Origin: Lycium barbarum | Taxonomy: Eukaryota; Streptophyta; Magnoliopsida; Solanales; Solanaceae | NCBI RefSeq assembly: GCF_019175385.1 | Contig: NC_083339.1 | Span: forward strand, 32,207,637 to 32,271,636 | DNA: 64,000 nt | Direction: 5' to 3' | In this document: positions 46,192 to 59,215 of the stretch, piece after piece | Layout of the letters: the number at the start of each line of letters is the position of its first letter | How positions within the stretch are numbered: position 1 is the stretch's first letter | Made by a program: the position numbers and the translations under genes | The notes under the pieces: model-generated | What the model saw: only the letters and a program-made list of their open reading frames with translations | Databases searched by the model: none | Told to the model about the DNA's origin: nothing

Positions 46192-49100
46192 ACTCCCCAG
46201 ATGACAGCAGGCCGAGGTAGAGGCCGAGGGGCAGCATCTACTTTAGGTGCCACTCAGCCCCGTGTATATGCTTTAGCCGGACGACAGGATCTCGAGTCCT
46301 CTCCGGATGTAGTTACAGGTATATTGTCTATATTCTCCCGTGATGTGTACGCCTTGATAGATCCGGGTTCTACATTCTCTTATATTACTTCATATGTTGC
46401 TGGTTGTATTGGGATGAAACCCGAGTCAATTAGACCCTTTGAGGTACTCACTCCGGTTGGTGATCCCGTGACAGCAAGATAAGTATACAAAAATGTGTCA
46501 TTGTGATACGTGATCGTCAGACCAAAGCTGATTTGATCGAGCTGAAAATGGTAGATTTCGATGTAATCATAGGTATGGATTGGTTGGCCTCGTGTTATGC
46601 AAATGTTGATTGCCGCACAAAAGTGGTTCGATTTCAATTTCCGGGAGATCCCGTGCTTGAGTGGAAAGGTAATGCAGCATCGCCAAAGGGTAAGTTTATT
46701 TCTACCTCAAGGCAAGGAATATGATAGCCAAGGGTTATGTTTATCACTTAGTCCGGGTGCATGACACCGAGGCAAAGCCGCCAACTTTCCAGTCAGTTCC
46801 GGTAGTGAATGAATTCCCAGACGTATTCCCAGATGAACTTCGAGGTCTTCCACAAGAAAGAGAGATTCACTTTGCCACAGATTTGTTGCCGGACACCAAG
46901 CCTATTTCTATTCCTCCTAATCGAATGGCCCCGGCAGAATTAAAGAAGCTCAAGGCGCAGTTGAAGGACTTGCTCGAGAAGGTATTTATTAGACCCAGTT
47001 CATCACCGTGGGGAGCGCCGGTCTTGTTTGTAAGAAAGAAAGACGGTTCTCTGCGAATGTGCATTGATTATAGGCAATTGAACAAAGTGACGATAAAGAA
47101 CAAATATCCTCTTCCAATGATTGATGACATGTTCGACCAGTTGCAAGGTGCCAAGTGGTTTTCTAAAATATATTTGAGGTCGGGTTATCATCAATTGAGA
47201 GTTAGAGAAGCAAATATTCCAAAAACAACCTTCAGAACGAGATATGGCCACTATGAATTTCGGGTGATATCATTCGGGTTGACTAATGCTCCGGCTGTAT
47301 TTATGAATCTGATGAACAACATATTCATGCCCCTCTTGGATCTATTTGTGATAGTGTTTATTGACGATATTCTGGTGTATTCTCGCACTGAATCAGAACA
47401 TGCAGATCATTTGAAAATGGTTCTTGGCATTCTTCGAGCCCGAGAATTGTATGCAAAATTTTCAAAATGCGAGTTTTGGTTAACTTCTGTAACATTTCCG
47501 GGCCATGTTATTTCAGATGATGGCATTCGAGTCGACACTCAGAAAATTTAAGCTGTGAAGACTTGGCCAAGGCCTACGACGCCTACAGAGGTTCGTAGTT
47601 TTCTGTGTTTGGCAGGTTATTATAGAATATTCGTAGAGGGCTTCTCATCTATTTCAGCCTCATTGACGAAGCTAACCCAGAAGTCAGCTAAATTTCAATG
47701 GGACTATGCTTGTGAGCGTAGTTTCCAAGAGTTTAAAAATAGGTTGACCTCAGCTCCAGTTTTAACACTTCCAGAAGGGTCAGATGGCTATGTTGTGTAT
47801 TGTGACGCTTTCGGTGTCAGATTGGGATGCGTATTGATGCAACATGGTAAAGTTATTGCATATGCTTGAGGCAATTGCGGAAACATGAGAAGAATTATCC
47901 AACTCATGATCTCGAACTTGCTGCGGTCATTCATGCCTTGAAAATATGGAGGCATTATTTGTATGGTGTGCACGTTGATATCTATACAGATCACAAAAGT
48001 CTTCAGTACATTTTCAAACAGAAGGAGTTGAATTTACGGCAGAGGCGGTGGTTAGAATTATTGAAGGATTATGATGTAAATATTTTGTATCACCCCGGAA
48101 AGGCGAATGTAGTAGTCGATGCGCTTAGCCGACGATCGATGGGCAGTTTATGTGAAATCCCTCTAGAAAGGAAAGAGATGGTTCAAGAACTTCACCGATT
48201 AGCTAATCTGGGAGTGCGTGTAATTGATTCGGGTGATGCAGGTATTAGTATCAAAGATTCCACAATTTCGTCCTTGGATAGGGAAGTAAGAGAACAGCAA
48301 TATGAAAATCCTCAATTGTGCCACTACAGAGACACATCTCACGGGAAAGAAAAGTCTCTGTTTGAAATTTCTATGGATGGGATTCTTAGATACCGAGGCA
48401 GGCTATATGTGCCGAATGTGGCGGAATTGAGCCGACGAATTCTAGAAGAAGCACATTGTTCCCGGTATTCTATTCACCCAGGTACAACAAAAATGTATCA
48501 TGATCTCAAGATGATGTACTGGTGGGATGGCATGAAGAGAGACATAGCAGAATTTGTAGCACAATGTCCAAATTGTTAACAAGTAAAAGTTGAACATCAG
48601 AAGCCGGGAGGCTTATTGCAAACAATAGAGATACCCACCTGGAAATGGGAAGTGATCAACATGGATTTCATCGTGGGATTACCCCGTTCCCGTGGCAGGT
48701 ATGACTCTATATGGGTGATCGTGGATAGACTGACGAAAGCAGCCTATTTTCTTCCAGTTAGGACCACATACTCAGTCGAAAACTATACGTGGTTGTATCT
48801 CAAAGAAATTATGCGACTCCATGGAATTCCCTTATCTATTATAACAGATAGAGGAGCACAGTTTACAGCTAAGTTCTTGAAGTCTTTTCAAGAAGGTTTG
48901 GGCACGCAAGTGAAGTTTAGTACGACATTTCATCCGCAAACTGATGGGCAAGCCGAACGTACAATTCAGACCCTAGAAGATATGCTACGAGCATGTGTGC
49001 TGGATTTCGGTGGTAGTTGGGATGATCATTTGCCACTAATCGAGTTTGCATACAACAACAGCTATCATTCTAGTATACAAATGGCTCCATATGAAGCTCT

Positions 49101-49737
49101 ATATGGAAGAAAGTGTAGGTCTCCAATTGGATGGTTTGAAACAGGGGAAGCACAATTAATAGCCCCCGAATTAATTCAACAAGCAGTAGAAAAAGTCAAG
49201 GTGATCCAAGATCGGTTGTTGACAGCCCAAAGTCGCCAAAAGTCCAATGCGGACAACCGCCGACGATACTTGGAATTTCAAGTTGGAGATTGGGTATTTT
49301 TAAAAGTATCGCCAATGAAAGGGGTGATGAGATTTGGTAAGAGAGGGAAGCTAAGTCCTAGATATATTGGACCCTATAGAATTATCCGTAAGGTGGGTCA
49401 GGTAGCCTATGAATTGGATTTGCCTTCGGAGCTTGAATCAGTCCATCCAGTCTTTCATGTTTCGATGCTCCGCAAGTGTGTTGGATATCCCACAAAGATT
49501 GTCCCGATAAATTATGTGCAAGTAACGGAAAAGCTAACCTATGAAGAAGTGCCTAATGCCATCCTAGATAGGCAAGTGCGGAAGCTTCGAAATAAAGAGG
49601 TAGCGTTGGTCAAAGTATTGTGGCGAAACAACAATCGGGAAGAAATGACTTGGGAAGCGGAAGAGAGTATGAAGTCCAAGCACCCACACTTGTTCCAACC
49701 CCCAGGAGAGATCCAAGACGAAACGCCGACGATATAA
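46192..49737 (+). pseudogene. D3 pol, broken
   Basis: The protease Asp is at 46360 ([13 protein letters not shown]). A TAA and frameshift follow near 46482-46500 and another shift near 46720. Reverse transcriptase spans about 46860-47400 with the FIDD Asp pair at 47363-47368. A TAA at 47549 and a one-base loss near 47868 precede RNase H ([11 protein letters not shown] near 47975). A TAA at 48577 falls in the zinc finger. The last 373 codons (48616-49737) are open and hold [25 protein letters not shown], the GPY/F-like block and REEMTWEAEESMKSKHPHLF. The protein parts are legible but cannot be made as one chain. Confidence 0.9.
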
Positions 49738-49903
49738 GGTATGTACACTTTATTTTTATGCTTTTGGTCGTGTGTGGCCACGGATATGATGATACTGTGA
49801 TGTAGCCCTGTGAGGCGATGATATTATGGGTTGTTGTGGCAGGTGGGTAACGCCAAGTTACAGGGGAAACTCTGGCGAAATTTTTGTAGAATCCCGAGTG
49901 TCT

Positions 49904-49940
49904 AACATTCGGGGACGAATGTTCCAAAAGGGGGGAAGAA
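49904..49940 (+). other. D3 pre-PPT hairpin and polypurine tract
   Basis: AACATTCG, loop GGGA, CGAATGTT is followed by AAAA, six G, AAGAA and then the LTR. Confidence 0.87.
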
Positions 49941-52352
49941 TGTTACACCTTGGGAATTTGCCCGTTAGCGTATAACGAATAGGCCAAAGAAGGGTATGAT
50001 GAATACGATATTTTGACGAGTAAGAAAGAGTATTAGATGACCCTAAACGAGAACTCAAAAACATATGAGGCACGGAAAGAAAGTTGTTAAGGAAAGCAAG
50101 CCATATATTGTGTATCGGATAAGAATTTCGAGCGACGAGTTAATGATGACATAATGATGTCTCGAAGATGAGTGATAACGTTCCTTTGATTGTTATTGAG
50201 GTGTTAAACAAGTCCCAAGAAGGTTACATAAGGATCGGAGATCAAACGAGTCGACGAAAACAAGTTCCGGAGAACTGGACAACATACGGCCAGACATACT
50301 GGTCGTATAATATTCACGGACCGTATGTCCAGTCCGTAGATCCAGTCCAGAACAACAAGGTTCACTGGACCAAATATACGGTCCCAACATACGGTCAGTA
50401 AAAATTATACGGACCGTATGTTGGTCCGTATAAAGTGGCTCGGCCAGCTTTTGTGTTTAAATATATGGGACCCTTTTCATTCCATTTTTCTTTCATCATT
50501 CACTCCACATGTCAAGTGACCTCTAGAACCTTCGCTAACACTCATCCACAAGAAAATCAAGGGAAATCCAAGATCAACAACCCCAAATTCATGAAAACAA
50601 GAGTGTGAAACCTAGCTCAAGTTCATCTTCCTCAAAGAAAACCAAAAGAGGTGAAGTAGGGTTTTGGTGCTAGAGGAGAAACTCCACTCAATACTTTTTC
50701 AACCATCATCTAAGGTAAGTTTCATGCCTATACCGTGTTGTTTAAGGTGTTGGAAGGGTAGGATACCCGAATGGTAGAAAAGCATAGCAAATGGGTCATA
50801 AATGAGTGAATAGTGCCATGGCTAGATGGTAGTTGAATTGAATCATGAATGTTAATGTGTCGTGATTATGAATACGTTCTAAATGACATTTATACCATGC
50901 AATAAGTGCTATATACGAGAAAACGTGATAATGAGTTATAAGTATAAAATGTGGAGAAATTAGAGGGAAATGGTGGATTGTGGTTAATTCATGTAATGAT
51001 GATTGTTGATTTCAATATGGTGGATGTTATTGTGAGCGTTTGAGAGTAGATATAGAATACGGGAAAAGTAGTAGAAACAAAGGAAATGCTGCCCAATTTT
51101 CTCTAGAAGTGGTAGCGCATTCTTTTGGTTGATTAACTAATGTAGTGCGAATTCCCTCTTGAAGGTGGAGACGTGATATCGAAGGAGAACAAGCGAACGA
51201 TAGCTTAGTTGAACGTCAAAGGTATGTGAGGCTAGTCCCTTCTTTCTAATGGCATGAATCCTATAGCGTAACTTCTTTCTTATCCATGAGCCTATGTCCA
51301 TAATTAGCTACACAAGGTAATGAGTTAAAGTATGGTGATTAAAATGATGTTATTTATCGCTTACACTCGCCTTATATGCTAATTCCTTCAAGGTGAGGCA
51401 GAATGTCAATGATTGTTCCATAATGCAATCGGGGGATCACGACCTTACGTCACCCCGATAAAGTATGGTTGGTCCTGAGCCTTATGCATGTATTATGATA
51501 AGCTAAGCATATTATGATGAGTGTATGATGATATTACTATTACACCGCGCCTATTTGGTCGGGCAGTCACTACCAAGGCGGGCAGCTATACGATACACCA
51601 TGGCCAAATGGCATGGGCAGACACCACTAGTGGGCGGTATGAGATGGTACCTCAGACGCGGGAGGCCTAGACGCAGGCTCATGTTATGATTATCACACCG
51701 ATCCGATATGGACGGGCAGTTTATACATTATGCATATATGATATGATGATGAGCATGAGTAAGACAGCATGACTTGTTTTTTTATACTTGACAGTTAGAT
51801 TCTGATGTTCCATATTAGTATCTTCTTTACATCATTGTCTTATTTCGTTGTTTATGCCTCTCATACTCAGTATAATATTTGTACTAACGTCCATTTTCTT
51901 TGGACGTTGTGTTCATGCCCACAGGTAAACAGCGAGGAGAGCTCAATCCAGATCTGTAGTAGCTGTCAGCTGATTGGAAGCACTCCATTGTCCCGGAGGT
52001 GCTTATGATTCTTCTTTTGTGTATATATAGCCATGTATATGTATTTTTGGTCACGACGGGGTCTTGTCCCGTCCCAATGTTCAGCACTCCAGTAAAGGCT
52101 CGTAGATACGCAGTGCGGGTTAGATGGTCTCACGAGATCGCTACTATATACATAAATATATATATTATTATTATTTTGATAGCCTAAGGGCACATGTACA
52201 TGAAAATACTTTATGTTTTCAATATGATTTTCCTACGCTATGAGTATAAAGATGATAAAAAGGGCATTAAATGAGTAAAATGAGCGACAGAACGAGCGGT
52301 GCTCGGTGGTTAGCCCCGGGTACCCATCGCGGCCCCTAGCTGGGTCGTGACA
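49941..52352 (+). repeat. D3 3' LTR
   Basis: The LTR begins TGTTACACCTTGGG and ends GGGTCGTGACA, followed by TCGGC. It aligns with the 5' LTR end to end with scattered substitutions. Its hairpin module (near 51867-51906) is degenerate. Confidence 0.95.
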
Positions 52353-53048
52353 TCGGCCACCATAGTCGGGGCATATCTAGCCAATGAATTAAACTGAAGG
52401 CTTATACTCCTGAGCACTCATAGTTCCTTGCTTTAAATTCAAGAACCTGTCCGCTCTAGCTCGACAGACCTCGGGTGGCAAATAGTGGCGGATGAAGGCA
52501 TCTACAAATTCTTGCCAAACGGGAGAAGGCGCGTTCTTTTTTCTTGATGATATCCAATTATTGTACCATAAAACCGCCACATTCCGGAGTCTATAAGATG
52601 CTAACTCCACAAATTCGGTTTCGGAGGCATGAATAATCTTCAATGTTCTCAACATTTCGTCAATAAAACTTTGCGGGTCTTCATCTGGCTTTGACCCGGA
52701 AAACTTCAGAGGATTCAAACACATGAAATCACGGCCTCTAGTACTAACGGCCCTGTCACTTGAACCCGAACCCTGCCGCTGTGCCTGGGCAGCAACTAAC
52801 TGCGTCAATAGATGAATAGCCTCGGTCACTTATTGACCCGAAATAGCCTGTGGAGGAACTGGAGGAATAGGCGCTGGAGCTGAAGCCCCTTCTTATTCTT
52901 CCATAATAGGCGGAGTAGGAGAAGTATTAGATGGAGCATCATTATGTGATTCCCCCTCTTCTACATTCATTGGCGGCTTCCTTATTACCCGTCTCTTCAT
53001 CGTAGTCTTGCCCTACTGGGTGGCTGTAACCTTTCCCTTTGGCGGCAT
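52353..53048 (-). pseudogene. D2 gag N-terminal half
   Basis: On the minus strand the start ATG is at 53048-53046 (MPPKGK). A TAG follows soon after, and a further stop precedes MTEAIHLLTQ. The gag domain (NPLKFSGSKPDEDPQSF to RLRNVAVLWYNNW) then runs to the D3 insertion. The first five bases are the right copy of the TCGGC duplication. Confidence 0.85.
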
Positions 53049-53235
53049 TTCTGAAATGATAACACACCAACAGGGAGGAGAAAATCTTATACACGACTCT
53101 ATCGCACGATCTCATAAGAAGAAGAATGGTCATTTTTCCTAAATGCCCTGTAGCCTCCTGTTTATTAGTGGCGCACAACACACCATAAACAAGACTCTAC
53201 TAGACACGGCTCGTAGACACTTCCTAGGACTGAAG

Positions 53236-53248
53236 TGCTCTGATACCA
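53236..53248 (-). other. D2 primer-binding site (tRNA-Met)
   Basis: On the minus strand TGGTATCAGAGCA lies four bases inside the 5' LTR end. Confidence 0.88.
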
Positions 53249-53252
53249 CTTT

Positions 53253-53695
53253 TGTCACGACCCGACTAGGGGCCATGATGGGTACCTGGGCCTAACCACC
53301 AAGAACTGCTCATACCATTACCCATCGTACTCATCAAGCGTTCATTCATTAATCTTATACACAAGTCATAGGAAAAATCATTTTTCACTTCGAAACATAA
53401 TTACCTTCATATACATACGCCCTTCAGCTATCAAAATAATGTACATACAATAAGGACATCGTGAGACCATACGTATCTACGAGCCTCTACTAGAGTGCTA
53501 GACATAGGGACGGGACAGGACCCCGTCGTGCCCAAAATAAATGTATATACACAAAAGAATAAGTCAATGGTACCTCCGGAACAATGGAGTGCTCTCAAGT
53601 CAGCTAATAGCTCCCACGAGTATGGATCACCTCCCTGTCTACCTGTGGGTATGAACACAGCGTCCAAAGAAAACGGTCGTCAGTACGAACATTGT
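53253..53695 (-). repeat. D2 5' LTR, 3' end only
   Basis: This matches 35487-35950 of the D2 3' LTR. It stops inside the loop of the first conserved hairpin, where F inserted. ATTGT (53691-53695) is the expected target duplication. Confidence 0.85.
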
Positions 53696-56379
53696 TGTCA
53701 CACCCTAACAATGGTAGGGCATGACGGGCACCCGACTCTCATCAGAGTTGAGCGAACCCTTAGACATTCGCTCTATCAAAACCTGTCATTTCAAAACTTT
53801 TAAAAACATGAAACTTTTCCAAATAGAAATCATTATATTTATAACGATTATGAAAACTTTCAATCAAATAAGTACTTTAAACCAATTGAAATCATCTAAA
53901 ATACATACTCTTTTAAAATCCACAAATGACTCAACTGATATCACTTTGTCAACATCTGGACAAATATACCACAGGACACTGTCTTCAGAAGTCTCTAAGA
54001 AGTAAACTGAACACTATGAGTCAGGGCAGGGCCCTGACATACCCATAATCATACATATCGATACATGACTCGGCCCAGCTCCAGAATGGGGTGGAACTTT
54101 CCAATCCCAGCGGACGTCCAAGCATCCTAGCTATACACTTAACCTGCCAAACAATCTGGGGCTGCGGGCATGAACGCAGCGTCCCCAGGCAAAAGGACGT
54201 CAGTACGCACAATGTACTGAGTATGTAAAGTGGTAACAAGTCATAATCATAATTTGACTTAGGAGAGAAGAAATCGCAACCTAACTGAATATCTGCAGCC
54301 TTCGCTAGAAGAAACATAAATGTGCACACGAAGTCTCAAAACAATCTTTAAGTAAATAATGCAATCCAACAGATATGCCGCTCCCGACATCTTAACAGAA
54401 TAGTCCCTTCGGATAGCCGCTTCCGGCATAATAATGATGGCCCCTTCGGGCAGCCGCTTCCGGCTTAATATCAACTCAACCTCAATACACAAATATCAAT
54501 TTCAATTCATATCATAAGTCACTAATCAAGTCATCACAATCCCGTTATTAGCCATAGTCTTTCGTAAGAAGTTATCAAATTTGTATCTCACTAGACTTAG
54601 GAGGACATACTTCCAGCTTTAAGGGTAGAATTGTTATGAAATTCTTACAACTTATATTCTAATCAATTTCATCTTATTGCCCTACTCAAAGAATAAATGA
54701 TCATATCAATACAAAGGGATGATACTATGGAATGTAAACATAAATCGTAAATGAAATGAAGTAGTAAAATCTCGCTCCCCCTTCGGAGTGGTTTTGAAAA
54801 TCAAACTTTATGTTTCCTTTAGTATAAAAATAATTTCCTCGAAATCATTAGTAAAACTATATACACAACTCAACTTGGCACCTTATGGGTGTTCCCTTGG
54901 GAACAGAATAGGAGTACAATATGAATAAGCCATCACAAGAAACATTTAGACCTTACTCGTCTAAGAATGGAATCATATGGAGTACATATAGAATGAATAG
55001 CAACAAGAATCATGCCAAAGGAAGAAAGGTTTGCCTTACATACCTTTGCCGCTTTCCAGCTACCCACAGCCCATCTTCGGGTCATGCTAATCTATTAAAA
55101 ATACCAATTTACCAACAATCAATCCAATATATATCCTTATAGTCAATCTCTTAAACTTATCTTTATTTCTAACGGAATTTCGATAGCATTTCCTTTATAA
55201 ACTCGACAACACCAAGAATCCAATTCAGCTAAATAAACAACAACAAGAACCATCTCATATAAGCCTTTTTAAACTCAAAGTATCAACTGCCAAGGATATA
55301 CACCAAAACGGCCCGATATATGCTTTGTATACGTTATCTTCATACACTTTATTCCCCCAAATTCAAGAACAACAACTTATCAACAACATCAACAACAATA
55401 TCAACAATTATTTTATATCAATATCCAACTAATCCTAGCCATTTAATCATACCAAATCAGCCCCCAAGTCATCTGATATCCAAAAATTATAACCGAACTT
55501 TCAATGTCATTTTCTCCATTCTAACCCGTCAAATCTATCAATGATTAGGGTAAGAACATCATTAAAATCTTAAACATACCTTATATGAGCAGCCACCACG
55601 AAAACAACATCCCCCAAGTTCATTTTTTAGCTTAAAACGATGGCAACAACTTGTACTACACTTTACTCTTCATGAGACTCGAAATTCGGGACCTCGAACA
55701 TGATCAATTCTCCACTTTCTCTCTCTAACTCTCCTCTCTCTCTATCTAAAATATTCTGGAACTTTTGTATGAAAATGAGGCAAATAAGGCTAAAAATTTC
55801 CCTTAAATAGCAAGGGAAGGGGGCTTGACCCGACTTGGAATCGGGTTGGGCCGAGCCCACTGCCCAGCTTGACCTTTCCGCCTTAAAACGTCCATAACTT
55901 TTTATCCCTATGTCACATGCAGGCCCACGACCTAGTTGGAAAGGTATTTCCATTATCTACAACTTTCATTTTAAGAGTTTTCCCAAATTCCCAAAAAATG
56001 ATGGGGTTATGGACTACCTAAGTCATATCACCCGAAAACGTAACTTAAAAACATCTTTTTGGAGGGCTTCCACTTTGATTTTGCTCAAGGTTCCTTCTTG
56101 AGTTGTGTTTAACTTCACATATATTATCCATATAACTTGGCATATGTCCTTTATAAAATCTCGACATGTGGACCCCCCCTTAGCTTACGTTTACGAGGGC
56201 TATATATCTTTTAACGTATCATTCCAATCATATTGTACGAATTCCAAATATCACACTCATGCTATCCTCATGCTAATATAGTAGAATTTTATTCTTTATA
56301 CTTGTAATATTTGCTCCTCCTTGAGCTCACATTAAGTCGTCTGTAGCCTTAGTAACACGAAATTTTCTAGGGTGTAACA
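53696..56379 (-). repeat. F-family LTR (2684 bp)
   Basis: On the minus strand it begins TGTTACACCCTAG and ends GGGTGTGACA. It is not alignable with A-D over most of its length, but it carries the same hairpin module (54189-54230) with stems CGTCC/GGACG. A polypurine tract lies beyond its right end, so it is the 3' LTR of a minus-strand element. Confidence 0.82.
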
Positions 56380-56479
56380 TCCTTCCCCTCGTAGAAACAT
56401 TAGTCCTCGAATGTTAAATGAAGATTAATTCTCATATCCAATTCCAATGCTTACTAATATCACTCAACCCTTCACAATT
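56380..56479 (-). mobile_element. F interior, last 100 bp
   Basis: On the minus strand this holds a short spacer, an imperfect pre-PPT hairpin (56415-56396), a purine tract GAGGGGAAGGA and the LTR boundary. D4 replaces the rest, so the coding part of F is out of view. Confidence 0.75.
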
Positions 56480-59017
56480 TTTCACGACCCAGCTAGGGGC
56501 TGCGACGGGTACCCGGAGCTAACCACCGAGTACCGCTAGTTCTTCTTCTAACCTTACTCATTTAATGTTCTTTTATCAATTTCATAATCAAATCATAAGA
56601 AAATCATCTTCCATTTGAAAACATAAATACTTTCATATACATATGCCTCTCGGGCATCAAAATAATATATATATATATATATACACATAGTAGCAATCTC
56701 GTGAGACTATCTAACCCACACTGCGTATCTACGAGCCTCTACTGGAGTGCTAAACATACGGATGGGACAAGACCCCGTCAAGCCTAAAATATAGATGTAC
56801 ACAAAAGAATGATCATAAGCACCTCCGGACAATGGAGTGCTCTCAAATCAGCCGCTAGCTCCTATGAGTCTGGATCAAGATCAACTCCCTGTCTACCTGT
56901 GGGCATGAACACAGCGTCCAAAGAAAACGGACGTCAGTTCGAATATTGTACAGAGTATGAGAGGCATAAACAATGAAATAAGTCAACGATACAAAGGAGA
57001 TATCAATATGGAACATCTGTGCCTGACTGACAAGTATAAAGGAAATAAGTCATACTGTCTTACTCATACTCACCATCATATCATATATGCATAATGTATA
57101 AATATAAAATGCCCGTCCATATAGGTACGGTATGATGCTATATAAGCTGCCTGTCCATATCGGATCGGTGTGATAATCATAACATTAGCCTGCGTCCAGG
57201 CCTCCCGCGTCCAGGCCTCCCGCGTCCGGGGTATAAACCGCCCACTATAGTGGTGTGTGTATCTGCCCGACCATATAGGTACGGTGTATCATCATCATCA
57301 TATGCTTATTATCATAATATACTCATTATAGTATGCTCATCATAATATACTTATCATAATATGTTAATCATAGTACATACATAGGGCTCAAGAACAACTA
57401 CACTTTATCGGGGTGACGTAAGGTCGTGATCCCCCGATTTCATTATGGAACATTCTTCGACATTCTGCCTCACCTTGAAGGAACTAACATATAAGGTGAG
57501 TGTGAGCAATAAATAACATCATTATCATTATAGGATCATCATATCATACATTTTAGAATCCTTATACTTTAACTCATCGCCATCATTATAGGGCTAATAA
57601 CATGTCTGTTATCTTATATAGCTATTCATAGACGTAGGTTTTTAGCTTTCTGGAATAAAGGAACTCATGAAGACGAAAGAGAGTAATGCTATAGGATTCA
57701 TGCCATTAGAAAGAAAGGAGTAGCCTTACATACCTTTGTCATTTACTAATCTATCGCATGCTTGTTCTCCTTTAGTGCGTACGTTCTACCTTCAAGAGAA
57801 TTTGTATCGACATTAGCTAGCGATTATAAAAAATAGCTTACTAATGCTAGAGAAAATTGGACAACATTTCCTTTCATTTATGCAACTCTTCCCATATTCT
57901 ATATCAACTCTCAAACGTTCATAACAACATTCTCAATATGATAGACAACACTCATCATTCATTTATAATATTCGTATTTCACAATTTCTCTTCCATTTCT
58001 CCATAATCATGGCCATGGTTCATTGTTTCATTTTCTCACATAGGATTCTTATTCCATGTTCTAAATGTCATTCATAACATTTTCATAATCACAATTTATA
58101 AATGATCATGGTTCAATTCAAACCTTTAATCAACAGTGCTACTATTCACACTTTCATGACCTATTTCTTACATCCTTCTATAATCCAAGTGTTTCAACTC
58201 TTCCATACCCTAAATAACATGTAAATGCCACAAAACTTACCTTAGATGTTGTAGGAACAAGCATTGAGTGGTTTTACTCTTCTTGCACCAAAACCCTAGT
58301 TTGCTTCTCTTGAAATTTCTTAACTTGGATGAACTTTGATGAGTTTCATACACTTGATTCACTTGGATTCTTGATATTAATCTTTGATTTCCCTTGTTTT
58401 CTTGTAGATGAAAGTGGAGAATATTCTAGAGGTTTCTAGAGAGAAGTAATGTGGAAATGAAATGAATTAATGAGCTTGGGTCTCCTTTTTTAATGGCTTA
58501 AAACCTGATCCGAAATGAACAGTAGTTGAAGTGCACAGTGGTCGTAAACCCAGTTTACGGTCCGTATTCCAGTTTGCGGTCCGTATTCTGCGGGCGTATT
58601 TAAGCATAACTGAACCAGAAAGTCAAGCTGAGGACATGGTGGTTTACGACTCAGTTTACATGCCATATTTTAGTTTACGGTCCGTATTTCAAGTCGTATT
58701 TAACCATTCAAGCATTTGACAGAAAGTTGAAGTTTTGGAATTTGAAATACGACATGGCAGTTTACGACCCGTAAACTACTTTACGGTCCGTATTTCATTT
58801 TACGATCGACTGGGCCGAAGTGCAAATCTGCAACTTTCACGTCTTCAGAACCTACAATTAGTCATTATGGAGCATAACGTATCTCTTATTCCCATTGCCT
58901 TTGAAAGCTTACCTAGGGTCGTCAAACGTCATTCCCTTCTGATTAAAATGTCGTATACTCATATTCTTCGTTAGTCTATTCACTGTACGTTCACAGGGAA
59001 ATTTCCGAGGTGTAACA
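56480..59017 (-). repeat. D4 3' LTR (2538 bp)
   Basis: On the minus strand it starts TGTTACACCTCGG and ends GGGTCGTGAAA, with the terminal CA changed to AA. Three exact TACGGTCCGTA palindromes are at 58556-58566, 58676-58686 and 58782-58792. An AT run lies near 56671. The hairpin module (56914-56955) keeps its second stem. Confidence 0.85.
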
Positions 59018-59054
59018 TTCTTCCCCCCTTTTGGAACATTCGTCCTCGAATGTT
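59018..59054 (-). other. D4 polypurine tract and pre-PPT hairpin
   Basis: On the minus strand AACATTCG, loop AGGA, CGAATGTT is followed by AAAA, six G, AAGAA and then the LTR. Confidence 0.86.
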
Positions 59055-59215
59055 AAGTCATTGGGGATTCTAGAAAAAATTTGCCAGAGTTTCCCCTGTC
59101 ACTACCATCCTGTCACAACAACTCATAATATCACTACCTCACAGGGCCACAATATAATAGCAACATATCTATGGCCACACACGACCCAAAAGCATGAAAA
59201 GTAAGCCTACATACC

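Larger units (their letters stand above)
42329..52352 (+). mobile_element. D3: complete D-family element with TSD
   Basis: Two LTRs of 2413 and 2412 bp, a primer site, gag-pol and a polypurine tract are bounded by TCGGC. About 20 differences occur in the first 300 bp of the two LTRs by eye, so D3 is older than A1. D2, which it interrupts, must be older still. Confidence 0.95.
35487..53695 (-). mobile_element. D2: D-family element on the minus strand, interrupted by D3 and F
   Basis: Read on the minus strand the order is: 5' LTR (53695-53253, cut by F), primer site, gag (53048-52353, then D3, then 42328-41756), pol (41755-38212), polypurine tract and 3' LTR (38005-35487). D3 splits gag at TCGGC. 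D2 itself interrupts D1 pol after GGTTG (35482-35486). Confidence 0.85.

Noticed and set aside
56671..56692. AT run in the D4 LTR as a promoter
   Set aside because: It lies in the 3' half of the LTR, far from the motif cluster and on the wrong side for U3. It is a simple microsatellite.
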